Assembly: GCF_002499975.2 (NCBI RefSeq)
Contig: NZ_CP052766.1
Span: forward strand, 2,604,001 to 2,668,000
From: Alteromonas pelagimontana
Lineage (GTDB): Bacteria; Pseudomonadota; Gammaproteobacteria; Enterobacterales; Alteromonadaceae
Length of the DNA: 64,000 nt
Direction: 5' to 3'
The translations under genes were made by a program, and so were the position numbers. Position 1 is the stretch's first letter; the number at the start of each line of letters is the position of its first letter. A model generated the notes under the pieces. That model saw nothing but the letters and a program-made list of their open reading frames with translations, did not search any database and was not told the origin of the DNA. Below are positions 8,620 through 16,030 of the stretch, piece by piece.

Positions 8620-10302
8620 ATGGCAAATAATACTTACGACGCGATTGTTATCGGCTCTGGCATTAGCGGCGGCTGGGCTGCCAAAGAGCTAACTGAAAAG
8701 GGCCTTAAGGTACTGATGCTGGAACGTGGTCGAGATATCGAGCACGTGAAAGATTACGTCAATGCGCACAAAGAAGCCTGGGACTATCCACACCGCGATT
8801 TAGCCACGCAAGAAATGAAAGAGGATTATCCGGTGCTGTCGCGGGATTATCCATTAAACGAATCAACGTTTGGAATGTGGGCTAATGAAAAAGAGTCGCC
8901 GTACGTTGAAGAAAAACCGTTTAACTGGTTCCGTGGCTATCATGTCGGAGGACGTTCATTACTGTGGGGGCGCCAGAGCTACCGCCTGAATCCAGAAGAT
9001 TTCATGGCGAACGAGAAAGAAGGCATTGCTGTAGACTGGCCTGTGCGTTACGAGGACGTTGCGCCTTGGTACGATTATGTTGAAAAGTTCGCTGGCATTT
9101 CTGGTTCACGCGACGGACTTGACGTGTTACCTGATGGTCACTTTATGCCACCGATACCATTGAACGTGGTAGAAAAGGATGTTTCGGCGCGAATTAAAAA
9201 AGCATTTAAAGGAAGCCGCCATTTAATTCATTCTCGCGCGGCTAATATTACTCAGCCAATGAATGACATTCGCGTTGGGTGTCAGTTTAGAAACAAGTGT
9301 TGGCTTGGCTGCCCGTTTGGCGGATATTTTAGTACCCAGTCTTCTACGTTACCAGCTGCAGTGAAGACCGGAAATCTGACTGTGCGGCCGTTTTCGATTG
9401 TGACACAGGTGCTCTACGATAAAGACAAAAAGCGTGCTACAGGCGTAGAAATCATCGATGCCGAAACCAATCAGACCTACGAATTTAAGAGCAAAATTGT
9501 GTTTGTAAATGCGTCTGCACTGAATTCTGCGTGGGTATTGATGAACTCTGCCACTGATGTCTGGGATGGCGGTTTAGGTAGCAGTAGTGGCGAGCTTGGC
9601 CATAACGTTATGGACCACCATTTCCGCGTGGGTGCATCTGCAATTGTCGAAGGATTCGACGACAAGTATTATTCTGGACGTCGTCCTGCCGGTTTTTATA
9701 TTCCGCGTTTCCGTAACTGGGGCGGCGATAACCGCGATTATGTTCGGGGCTTTGGTTATCAAGGCTCAGCCAGTCGTGAAGGTTGGCGTCGTAACATCGC
9801 CGAGCTGGGACTGGGGGCGGATTTAAAAGATGCCATGTCTGAGCCTGGCACCTGGCAAATTGGAATGACTGCTTTCGGTGAAATGCTACCGGATCACAGA
9901 AACCGGATTTCGCTGAACCATAAAGTCAAAGACAAATGGGGTCTGCCTGTTCTTGCTATGGATGTAACAATCCGTGAAAACGAAATGCGCATGCGTAAAG
10001 ACATGAAGCAGGATGCCATTGATATGTTCGAAGCTGCAGGTCTGAAAAATGTTCAGGGTTATGACGGCGAGTATAGACCTGGTATGGGTATTCACGAAAT
10101 GGGAACGGCACGTATGGGTCGAGATCCGAAAACCTCTGTGCTAAATAAGCACAATCAGGTATGGGATGCTCCCAATGTATTTGTGACTGACGGGGCATTT
10201 ATGACATCAGCATCTTGTGTAAATCCGTCTCTGACTTACATGGCGATGACTGCGCGCGCTGCAGATTTCGCGGTGAAAGAACTGAAAAAAGGAAACATTT
10301 AA
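8620..10302 (+). CDS. GMC family FAD-dependent oxidoreductase (glucoside 3-dehydrogenase-like)
   Basis: A 560-residue flavoprotein. The ADP-binding motif (IVIGSGISGGWAAKEL) is at residues 8-23; the C-terminal GMC signature has HEMGTARMG and CVNPSLTYMAMTARAAD with the usual His/Asn pair. A Cys-rich segment (RNKCWLGCPFGG) lies near residue 230. AAGGGG precedes the ATG. It has no signal peptide, but the gene two bases downstream encodes a Tat-bearing small subunit, as in FAD-glucose and glucoside 3-dehydrogenases where the small subunit carries the catalytic subunit across the membrane. The inferred role is oxidation of a sugar hydroxyl, probably C3 of a glycoside. No cytochrome subunit (CxxCH) is encoded nearby, so the electron acceptor is unknown. 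Confidence 0.88.
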   Translation: MANNTYDAIVIGSGISGGWAAKELTEKGLKVLMLERGRDIEHVKDYVNAHKEAWDYPHRDLATQEMKEDYPVLSRDYPLNESTFGMWANEKESPYVEEKPFNWFRGYHVGGRSLLWGRQSYRLNPEDFMANEKEGIAVDWPVRYEDVAPWYDYVEKFAGISGSRDGLDVLPDGHFMPPIPLNVVEKDVSARIKKAFKGSRHLIHSRAANITQPMNDIRVGCQFRNKCWLGCPFGGYFSTQSSTLPAAVKTGNLTVRPFSIVTQVLYDKDKKRATGVEIIDAETNQTYEFKSKIVFVNASALNSAWVLMNSATDVWDGGLGSSSGELGHNVMDHHFRVGASAIVEGFDDKYYSGRRPAGFYIPRFRNWGGDNRDYVRGFGYQGSASREGWRRNIAELGLGADLKDAMSEPGTWQIGMTAFGEMLPDHRNRISLNHKVKDKWGLPVLAMDVTIRENEMRMRKDMKQDAIDMFEAAGLKNVQGYDGEYRPGMGIHEMGTARMGRDPKTSVLNKHNQVWDAPNVFVTDGAFMTSASCVNPSLTYMAMTARAADFAVKELKKGNI

Positions 10303-10304
10303 CC

Positions 10305-10922
10305 ATGAATCGTCGTGAACTGTTAAAGCTCATCACCGCCGCCACAGGCGTGGCGTTTGTCAGCAGCAACGCGTTAGCCTATGACATTTTGCCGAAAATG
10401 GAACTTTCAGACACTGGTTTCAATAAGGACGATGTCGCGTTTTTTAACGAGATTGGTGAAACCATTATTCCCAAGACGGATACTCCGGGAGCAAAAGACG
10501 CGCAAGTGGGTAGCATGATGGCGGTACTGGTGGCTGATTGCTACACCAAAGACCAGCAAGAAGTGTTTCGTAAAGGAATGAAGTCGCTGAAAGCAAAGTC
10601 ACAGGATAAATACGGAAAGGATTTTCTGTTGCTGTCCAAAGAGCAGCGCCTGGAGCTACTAACTGCGCTGGATAAAGAAGCTCGCGAATACAATATTGAA
10701 CGTGAACTGTACGGCGTTGGCACTGGATTACCCAGCAGCCGCGGTCCTGAATCTAAAGATCCGGTACCGCACTACTTTTCGCTGATGAAACAACTCGTAC
10801 TGTTTAGCTTCTTTACTTCTTCAGTTGGCGCCACAAAAGTGATGCGTTATGAGGCCGTGCCCGGACGCTACAACGGTGATATGGAATATAAAAAAGGTGA
10901 TAAAGCCTGGGCAACGTCCTAA
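10305..10922 (+). CDS. Gluconate 2-dehydrogenase subunit 3 family protein (Tat-bearing small subunit)
   Basis: A 205-residue protein beginning with a twin-arginine signal (NRRELLKLITAATGVAFVSS, cleavage after ALA). The start at 10305 is 2 bp after the GMC stop, with AAGGA a little far upstream (about 11 bp); upstream in-frame starts would run into the GMC gene. The mature part (FFNEIGETIIPKTDTPGAKDA... and HYFSLMKQLVLFSFFTSSVGATKVMRYEAVPGRY) matches the gluconate 2-dehydrogenase subunit 3 family, which chaperones and exports the partner GMC flavoprotein. The tight spacing supports a two-subunit dehydrogenase. Confidence 0.88.
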   Translation: MNRRELLKLITAATGVAFVSSNALAYDILPKMELSDTGFNKDDVAFFNEIGETIIPKTDTPGAKDAQVGSMMAVLVADCYTKDQQEVFRKGMKSLKAKSQDKYGKDFLLLSKEQRLELLTALDKEAREYNIERELYGVGTGLPSSRGPESKDPVPHYFSLMKQLVLFSFFTSSVGATKVMRYEAVPGRYNGDMEYKKGDKAWATS

Positions 10923-10964
10923 TCGTTGCCATTGCACTCACGGACTAATTAATGAGGAACTGTC

Positions 10965-11741
10965 GTGATTATGAAATTAAACAGGCCTTTCACAGCATTG
11001 ATGCTGGGTTTGGCAGCATCAACAATGACCTGCTCTGCCATGGCAGACGATAAACTTACCCCCGAACAACAGGCGGCCAAAACTGAAGTGTGGGAGCCAG
11101 TGCCAGCAATGGTGAAGGCACCAGAAGGGCAGGCGCCTTCGGATGCCGTGATATTATTTGATGGTAAAGATCTTTCCGCCTGGGAAGCCCTTGAAGGCGG
11201 AAAGGCTCAATGGAAAGTGAATGGCGATTCCTTTACGGTAGAGCCAGGCACAGGTGATATTAAATCCAAGCAGTCTTTTTGCGACATTCAGTTGCATGTG
11301 GAATGGAAAACGCCGACGGATGTTGAAGGACTGGAAAGTCAGCAGCGCAACAACAGCGGCATCTTTTTGCAGCAACGCTATGAAATTCAGGTATTGGATT
11401 CCTACAATAATAAAACCTATCCCAATGGTCAGGCTGGCAGCGTCTACAAGCAAACGATACCGCTGGTAAACGCTTCTCATCCGCCGGGGGAATGGCAGAC
11501 TTACGACATTATTTATAATGCGCCTCGGTTTGAAGGTAAGAAATTGCAGACCCCCGGCTATGTCACCGTACTGCACAATGGTGTGTTAGTGCAAAATCAT
11601 ACTGAAATTCAGGGTAAAACAGAATGGATTGGCAAACCTTCTTATGAAGCTCACGGCTGTGCACCACTGCAATTGCAGGATCATGGCAATAAAGTCAGTT
11701 TCCGCAATATTTGGGTTCGGGAAATTAAACCATTAGACTAG
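10965..11741 (+). CDS. DUF1080 (3-keto-disaccharide hydrolase-type) periplasmic protein
   Basis: A 258-residue secreted protein with a Sec signal (LNRPFTALMLGLAASTMTCSAMA). The core has the DUF1080 lectin-like fold motifs: ILFDGKDLSAWEA, the central NNSGIFLQQRYEIQVLDSY and the closing FRNIWVREI. DUF1080 is now associated with hydrolysis of 3-keto-glycosides. A GTG at 10965 has GAGGA 6-7 bp upstream and is preferred; the ATG at 10971 would shorten the signal by two residues. Last gene of the operon, followed by a strong terminator. In context it likely cleaves the 3-keto-glycoside produced by the GMC dehydrogenase; this is inferred. Confidence 0.85.
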   Translation: MIMKLNRPFTALMLGLAASTMTCSAMADDKLTPEQQAAKTEVWEPVPAMVKAPEGQAPSDAVILFDGKDLSAWEALEGGKAQWKVNGDSFTVEPGTGDIKSKQSFCDIQLHVEWKTPTDVEGLESQQRNNSGIFLQQRYEIQVLDSYNNKTYPNGQAGSVYKQTIPLVNASHPPGEWQTYDIIYNAPRFEGKKLQTPGYVTVLHNGVLVQNHTEIQGKTEWIGKPSYEAHGCAPLQLQDHGNKVSFRNIWVREIKPLD

Positions 11742-11762
11742 CTTTCTCCCGTTAGTGTTTTT

Positions 11763-11786
11763 AAGGGCCTGTTCAGGCCCTTTTTT
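11763..11786 (+). terminator. Intrinsic terminator of the sugar oxidation operon
   Basis: AAGGGCC and GGCCCTT form a 7-bp stem around TGTTCA, and the T-run continues beyond the stem. It lies 21 bp after the DUF1080 stop. Confidence 0.85.
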
Positions 11787-11854
11787 ATGTTTTGTGGAAA
11801 GCATCAATTCTGATAGGCTGGCGGCCTTTTCACCTTTACTGTGAATTTTCGTGT

Positions 11855-12748
11855 ATGACAGGAGAAATTGCTGCTCTCACTGTGGCGTTATGCTGGGCAA
11901 TAGCAGCCAGAATGTTCCGCGAACTGGGCCGTACCTTTTCGCCACTGGCGTTAAACTTATGGAAGGGCATGGTGGCAATAGCCTTCCTAATGGCAATAAC
12001 TCAATGGTTTTTGCCAGCCGTTTCTCTTCCCAACGAGGCCATCTACTGGTTACTTTTTAGTGGCGTTATTGGCATCGGCATTGGTGATACCTGCTTCTTT
12101 CAGGCATTAAATAAAATAGGCGATACACAGTCGGTGTTGGTTACCGAAACCCTTGCGCCTATCTTTACTGCCTTACTGGCCATGGCGTGGATAGGAGAAT
12201 GGCTTTCCTGGCAACAGTGGATTGGCATTGCTGTGGTGCTATTTTCGGTAGATATGGTGGTGAAAGTGCGCCGCCGTACCGAACTGCATCTGTTTGCCAT
12301 ATCCGGTTATCTTTATGCGGCAGCGGCGGCTATTTGTCAGGCTGTTGGCGCTGTAATTAGCCGCGATATCCTTACCCGTTATTCCATTGATGCTTTTAAT
12401 GCCAGCCAAATCCGGCTGTTAGGTGGCCTGGGCATCATCGTGCTGCTGATGCTGGTGTTGCGCCAGAAATGGGTACCGACGTCGGACAAGCCGCTGAAGT
12501 TATGGCGTCTGTTCGCGTTAGCCACATTACTGGGAACCGCAGCAGCATTGTATTTACAGATGGTAGCTTTTGCCAACGCAAAAGCCGGGGTGGTGCAAAC
12601 ACTTATCGCCACCAGTGCCGTAATGTCACTGCTAGTGGCCTGGGTATTGCGAGAAAAACTTAATGTTAAAACTGTTATCTGGTCGCTATTCGCATTGGTT
12701 GGAGTTGGAATACTGATGGCTGCAGGTGAATTTTCACCCGCTGTCTGA
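11855..12748 (+). CDS. EamA/DMT family transporter
   Basis: A 297-residue inner-membrane protein with about ten hydrophobic segments arranged as two EamA repeats (for example GIGIGDTCFFQALNKIG and FANAKAGVVQTLIATSAVMSLLVAWVL). The ATG at 11855 gives the expected N-terminus (MTGEIAALTVALCWAIAARMF); the ribosome-binding site is weak, and a start 21 codons earlier would add a non-membrane extension. Drug/metabolite transporters of this type export or import small metabolites; the substrate is unknown. It stands alone between the sugar operon terminator and the ribosomal protein operon. Confidence 0.85.
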   Translation: MTGEIAALTVALCWAIAARMFRELGRTFSPLALNLWKGMVAIAFLMAITQWFLPAVSLPNEAIYWLLFSGVIGIGIGDTCFFQALNKIGDTQSVLVTETLAPIFTALLAMAWIGEWLSWQQWIGIAVVLFSVDMVVKVRRRTELHLFAISGYLYAAAAAICQAVGAVISRDILTRYSIDAFNASQIRLLGGLGIIVLLMLVLRQKWVPTSDKPLKLWRLFALATLLGTAAALYLQMVAFANAKAGVVQTLIATSAVMSLLVAWVLREKLNVKTVIWSLFALVGVGILMAAGEFSPAV

Positions 12749-12763
12749 GATGTAGCTGATTAT

Positions 12764-12817
12764 ACTAATCCTCACTGATGTGATCAGCTGAGCGAGCACG
12801 CATCAATGCGGATTAGT
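12764..12817 (+). repeat. Intergenic repeat copy 2 (compact, inverted ends) after the EamA gene
   Basis: A 54-bp unit that begins ACTAATCC and ends TGCGGATTAGT, so its ends are inverted repeats. The inner GCTGAGCGAGCACGCATCAATGC matches the segment near 36183-36200 (inverted). It starts 16 bp after the EamA stop and ends just upstream of the -35 region of the rpsF promoter. Confidence 0.65.
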
Positions 12818-12824
12818 ATTTTGC

Positions 12825-12853
12825 TTGTGCAATTGGGCATCCCCCTATATAAT
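12825..12853 (+). promoter_or_regulatory. Promoter of the rpsF operon
   Basis: TTGTGC (12825-12830) and a consensus TATAAT (12848-12853) are separated by 17 bp. The GC-rich discriminator GCGCGCCC that follows is typical of growth-rate and stringent-controlled ribosomal promoters. The start codon of rpsF lies about 88 bp downstream, leaving a leader of roughly 80 nt. Confidence 0.75.
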
Positions 12854-12895
12854 GCGCGCCCTTACAGCCAACCTAACTTTAGTTCCTTGTCTCTA

Positions 12896-12910
12896 TACAG
12901 TCTGGCTGTA
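12896..12910 (+). promoter_or_regulatory. Small hairpin in the rpsF leader, possible autoregulatory site
   Basis: TACAG-TCTGG-CTGTA forms a perfect 5-bp stem with a 5-nt loop in the leader, followed by ACTGTCGAGGCTACAACCG before the ribosome-binding site. In several bacteria the S6:S18 complex binds a leader stem with a bulged CCG. Whether this is that element cannot be decided by eye. Confidence 0.25.
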
Positions 12911-12941
12911 CTGTCGAGGCTACAACCGTAAGGAGCGTTTA

Positions 12942-13358
12942 ATGCGTCATTACGAAATCGTTTTTATGGTTCACCCTGATCAGAGTGAACAAGTACCAGG
13001 TATGATCGAGCGTTATACCACAATTTTGAAGCAAGACGGTGGTCAAATTCATCGTTTAGAAGACTGGGGTCGTCGTCAACTGGCTTACCCAATTGAAAAG
13101 CTTCACAAAGCCCATTACGTTCTTATCAACACTGAAGCGACTGCTGAAGCTGTTGAAGAGCTGGAAACTGCTTTCCGCTTTAACGATGTTATCCTGCGTA
13201 ATCTGGTTATGCGTACGAAAGGCGCTGTTACCGAAGCTTCTCCTATGACTAAAGAAGAGCGTCGTGAACGTCGTGAAGATTCTGCACCTCGCACCGAGCG
13301 TAGCGATCGTACAGAACGTACCGAAAGAAATTCTGAAACCACTGAAGATAACGCGTAA
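12942..13358 (+). CDS. rpsF: 30S ribosomal protein S6
   Basis: A 138-residue primary 16S rRNA-binding protein of the small subunit that pairs with S18. The start at 12942 ([21 protein letters not shown]) is set by AAGGAGCG just upstream and by family alignment. The conserved [16 protein letters not shown] and [27 protein letters not shown] are present. The C-terminal tail is long, acidic-basic and repetitive ([16 protein letters not shown]), a common variable feature of gammaproteobacterial S6. rpsR follows after 11 bp; priB, often found between them, is absent. Confidence 0.97.
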   Translation: MRHYEIVFMVHPDQSEQVPGMIERYTTILKQDGGQIHRLEDWGRRQLAYPIEKLHKAHYVLINTEATAEAVEELETAFRFNDVILRNLVMRTKGAVTEASPMTKEERRERREDSAPRTERSDRTERTERNSETTEDNA

Positions 13359-13369
13359 GGAGAACCATC

Positions 13370-13597
13370 ATGGCTCGTTTTTTCAGACGTCGTAAGTTCT
13401 GCCGTTTTTCTGCAGAAGGTGTGACTGAAATTGATTATAAAGATATCGCTACGTTAAAAAACTATATAACTGAAAGCGGTAAAATTGTCCCTAGCCGTAT
13501 TACTGGTACCAGTGCTAAATATCAGCGTCAGCTGTCTAGTGCTATTAAGCGTGCACGTTTTCTTGCATTGCTTCCGTACACTGATTCACACAAGTAA
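13370..13597 (+). CDS. rpsR: 30S ribosomal protein S18
   Basis: A 75-residue basic protein ([17 protein letters not shown]... [34 protein letters not shown]), full length for the family. GGAG precedes the ATG by 8 bp. It binds S6 and 16S rRNA in the platform. Cotranscribed with rpsF and rplI. Confidence 0.98.
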   Translation: MARFFRRRKFCRFSAEGVTEIDYKDIATLKNYITESGKIVPSRITGTSAKYQRQLSSAIKRARFLALLPYTDSHK

Positions 13598-13623
13598 CTG
13601 GCCAGAGAGAAGGGGTAGCTTAG

Positions 13624-14076
13624 ATGAATATCATCTTACTAGATAAAGTCGCTAATCTTGGCGGTTTAGGTGACCAGGTTAATGTTAAGTCTGGTTTCGC
13701 GCGTAACTTCCTTTTCCCACAAGGAAAAGCGGTTCCTGCAACTAAAGAAAACGTTGAAAAATTTGAACAGCGTCGTGCTGAACTTGAACAGAAAATTTCT
13801 GATCAGTTAAATGCAGCTCAAGCGCGCGCTGACAAAATCAACGAATTAGGTGAAGTGACTATCGCTGCACCTGCAGGTGAAGAAGGTAAGTTATTTGGTT
13901 CTGTTGGTACTCGCGATATCGCTGATGCAATCACTGCAGCTGGCGTTGAAGTCACCAAAGCAGAAGTTAAATTGCCTACCGGTACGTTGCGTGAAACAGG
14001 CGAATACGACATCGACCTGCAGTTCCATTCTGACGTAATGACATCGGTTAAAGTTGTCATTATCGCAGAAGCGTAA
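13624..14076 (+). CDS. rplI: 50S ribosomal protein L9
   Basis: A 150-residue protein with the conserved N-terminal 23S rRNA-binding domain ([38 protein letters not shown]), the long connecting helix and the C-terminal domain starting near [23 protein letters not shown]. Full length. Last gene of the rpsF operon, followed by a strong terminator. dnaB, which often follows rplI, is about 20.7 kb away in this window. Confidence 0.98.
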   Translation: MNIILLDKVANLGGLGDQVNVKSGFARNFLFPQGKAVPATKENVEKFEQRRAELEQKISDQLNAAQARADKINELGEVTIAAPAGEEGKLFGSVGTRDIADAITAAGVEVTKAEVKLPTGTLRETGEYDIDLQFHSDVMTSVKVVIIAEA

Positions 14077-14095
14077 GAATCTTTAGGTTCAAAAG

Positions 14096-14128
14096 AAAGC
14101 CGCTACAGAATTCTGCAGCGGCTTTTTT
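14096..14128. terminator. Strong terminator after rplI, probably bidirectional
   Basis: A 15-bp arm (AAAGCCGCTACAGAA) pairs with TTCTGCAGCGGCTTT with a single G-U position, and TTT follows. The left flank TTCAAAAG gives a T-rich tail on the minus strand, so it may also serve the convergent MOSC gene. Confidence 0.85.
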
Positions 14129-14158
14129 GTTTTCCACCGATAACACAAACTGATTGCT

Positions 14159-14791
14159 TTATCCTGCAAACTGCGCTTTTCGCTGACACTTTTGCCGCCA
14201 CTCGTCATCCAGTACCGTAAGCTCTGCTATTAAAGCAGCTTGTCTGACGCTGTCTTCGTTATATATACACTGTACCAGGCTTTGCACTGATACCGTTTTG
14301 TCTTGTCGTTTCAACAGTGATACCGCATCGTTGATATGAATTACACCTGCCGTAAGCACCCGATAATACCAACCGGTAGCACCGTTTATGCCAACAAATC
14401 TATCAAGATTCTTTATTCCGAAACGGTGGGATATTTTATTACAAGGCGCGCGGGGGGCGCTGACTTGTAAAACTACCTCTCCAAACTGATAGATGTCACC
14501 GATAAAGACAGTGTCATCATTCATACCTTCAACGAAAATGTTCTCGCCAATAGTGCCTGGCTCGAAGCGAGTTTCAGGGTACGCTGCGCTGAGGGTCTCG
14601 TAACCCGCGCGCCCATATTGATGAAGTACTTTTTCCGGGCCGCCATGCAATTTCTTATTTCCCTGCTCATCTTCTTCTGTGCAATCCGCTTTAACTGTGA
14701 TGGCATCTATCGGTTGCTTAACGATGCTGCTAGGGGCTCCGCGAGGACCGAAAGGTTGAGGTTTTCCTGCAAACAGGGCGTTGACTTTCAT
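14159..14791 (-). CDS. MOSC domain protein, YiiM-like
   Basis: A 210-residue cytoplasmic protein. The MOSC core carries HGGPEKVLHQYGRAGYETL, FEPGTIGENIFVEGMNDDTVFIGD and the APRAPCNKISHRFG segment whose Cys is the expected molybdenum-cofactor ligand. A C-terminal three-alpha extension (about residues 165-205) matches YiiM-type proteins, which reduce N-hydroxylated bases and protect against 6-N-hydroxylaminopurine. GGAG lies 6 bp before the ATG. It is convergent with rplI and divergent from the sigma factor gene. Confidence 0.82.
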   Translation of the reverse strand: MKVNALFAGKPQPFGPRGAPSSIVKQPIDAITVKADCTEEDEQGNKKLHGGPEKVLHQYGRAGYETLSAAYPETRFEPGTIGENIFVEGMNDDTVFIGDIYQFGEVVLQVSAPRAPCNKISHRFGIKNLDRFVGINGATGWYYRVLTAGVIHINDAVSLLKRQDKTVSVQSLVQCIYNEDSVRQAALIAELTVLDDEWRQKCQRKAQFAG

Positions 14792-14939
14792 GCTAAGCTC
14801 CGGCTAAAGAAGAGCGGGTATGATGCCATCAACAGATTAAATAAAAAAAGTTTTTCTTTATTTAAACCTTCATTGAATACGCTACGACTAATTTGATAAC
14901 CGAGACAAAGCCCACAGGGTCAGCAGGCAGAAACGAAAG

Positions 14940-15515
14940 ATGGAGACAGCGCAAAACGCCGTGGTAGATGCCAGGGAAGCATTTAATCATGCTCGTGAAA
15001 TGACGCTTATACAGGCTGCGCAGCTAGGGGATAAGCACGCTTACCGTTCGTTGTACGAACAATATGTTGGAAGGGTGTACGCCCTTTGCTATCGCCTGAC
15101 CGGCGATCGAAGCCTGGCAGAAGATGCGACTCAGGAAGTGTTTATTCAGTTGTGGCGTAAGCTCGATAATTATAATCAACAAAGCAAGTTTACTACCTGG
15201 CTGCATAGCGTGACGGCGAACGTCACTATCAGCTATATGCGCCGGCAGAAAGGGTGGTTTAAGCGCATATTCAGTATTGACGACAACCCTGTCGAGCACG
15301 AAGAAACGTCAGCCTCGTCGGATTCCGTGGATCTGGAAAGCCTTATTTTACGCCTGCCAGAACGAGCGCGAATGGTATTTGTGCTGCACGCCATTGAAGG
15401 ATATCGACATGAAGATATCGCGCAAATGTTAAATATGGCAGTGGGCTCCAGTAAGGCGCAATTTCATCGGGCAAAGCAATTAATGAAATCGTGGATGGGT
15501 TATGAAAACCAATAA
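14940..15515 (+). CDS. RNA polymerase ECF-type sigma factor
   Basis: A 191-residue sigma-70 family protein with region 2 (LYEQYVGRVYALCYRLTGDRSLAEDATQEVFIQLW, about residues 38-72) and region 4 (LPERARMVFVLHAIEGYRHEDIAQML, about residues 139-165); regions 1 and 3 are missing, as in ECF factors. The first ATG has only a weak ribosome-binding site (ACGAAAG); an ATG at 15000 is an alternative. The 3' end overlaps the anti-sigma-like gene by 14 bp, the usual arrangement for a sigma factor and its membrane regulator. Confidence 0.88.
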   Translation: METAQNAVVDAREAFNHAREMTLIQAAQLGDKHAYRSLYEQYVGRVYALCYRLTGDRSLAEDATQEVFIQLWRKLDNYNQQSKFTTWLHSVTANVTISYMRRQKGWFKRIFSIDDNPVEHEETSASSDSVDLESLILRLPERARMVFVLHAIEGYRHEDIAQMLNMAVGSSKAQFHRAKQLMKSWMGYENQ

Positions 15516-16014
15516 TTTTGAAACCGAATTGCAAAAGCAGCTTGAGTCGTTACCTAAAGAAAAGCCACCACAACGTGATTTGTGGAAAGGCGTGGAGTTA
15601 GGGTTGGAAGCGCCCCATCATGCAGCTGCCAGACGCAGCTCGGGGAGTTCGTTCAAATGGATAGGTATTGCCGCAAGTTTCGCTCTGGTTGTTTTAGTCG
15701 GCTGGTTTGGACTGCAAGAAAATGCTCCGCACCAAAGCGATAAGGTAATTAGCGGTGAAGCTTTGGTGCAAGCGTTAAGCCAGCAGCATGAGGATCAGAA
15801 ACAGGCGCTGCTAGTAAAGTTTGAAGGCCATGAAGCGTTTACCCAAAACTGGCAGCAGCAGTTGACTGAACTGGATGAGGCCGCTGGTGCTATTAAAGCA
15901 GCGTTGAAACAGGACCCGGACAACACGGCGTTGCTGCAAATGTTGCAGAACGTTTATCAACAACAAATCTTGCTGATTGAGCGAGTCCATGCGCCTAAAT
16001 GGCAGCAGATATAA
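15502..16014 (+). CDS. Putative membrane anti-sigma factor
   Basis: A 170-residue protein with an N-terminal cytoplasmic part of about 50 residues, one transmembrane segment (FKWIGIAASFALVVLVGWFGL, residues 50-70) and a helical, Gln-rich periplasmic part. It has no recognisable zinc anti-sigma HxxxC motif. Function is inferred from overlap with the ECF sigma gene and from topology. The helical C-terminal part may sense an envelope signal together with the downstream DUF4097 protein. Confidence 0.65.
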   Translation: MKTNNFETELQKQLESLPKEKPPQRDLWKGVELGLEAPHHAAARRSSGSSFKWIGIAASFALVVLVGWFGLQENAPHQSDKVISGEALVQALSQQHEDQKQALLVKFEGHEAFTQNWQQQLTELDEAAGAIKAALKQDPDNTALLQMLQNVYQQQILLIERVHAPKWQQI

Positions 16015-16030
16015 GCAAAAGGTGATAACT

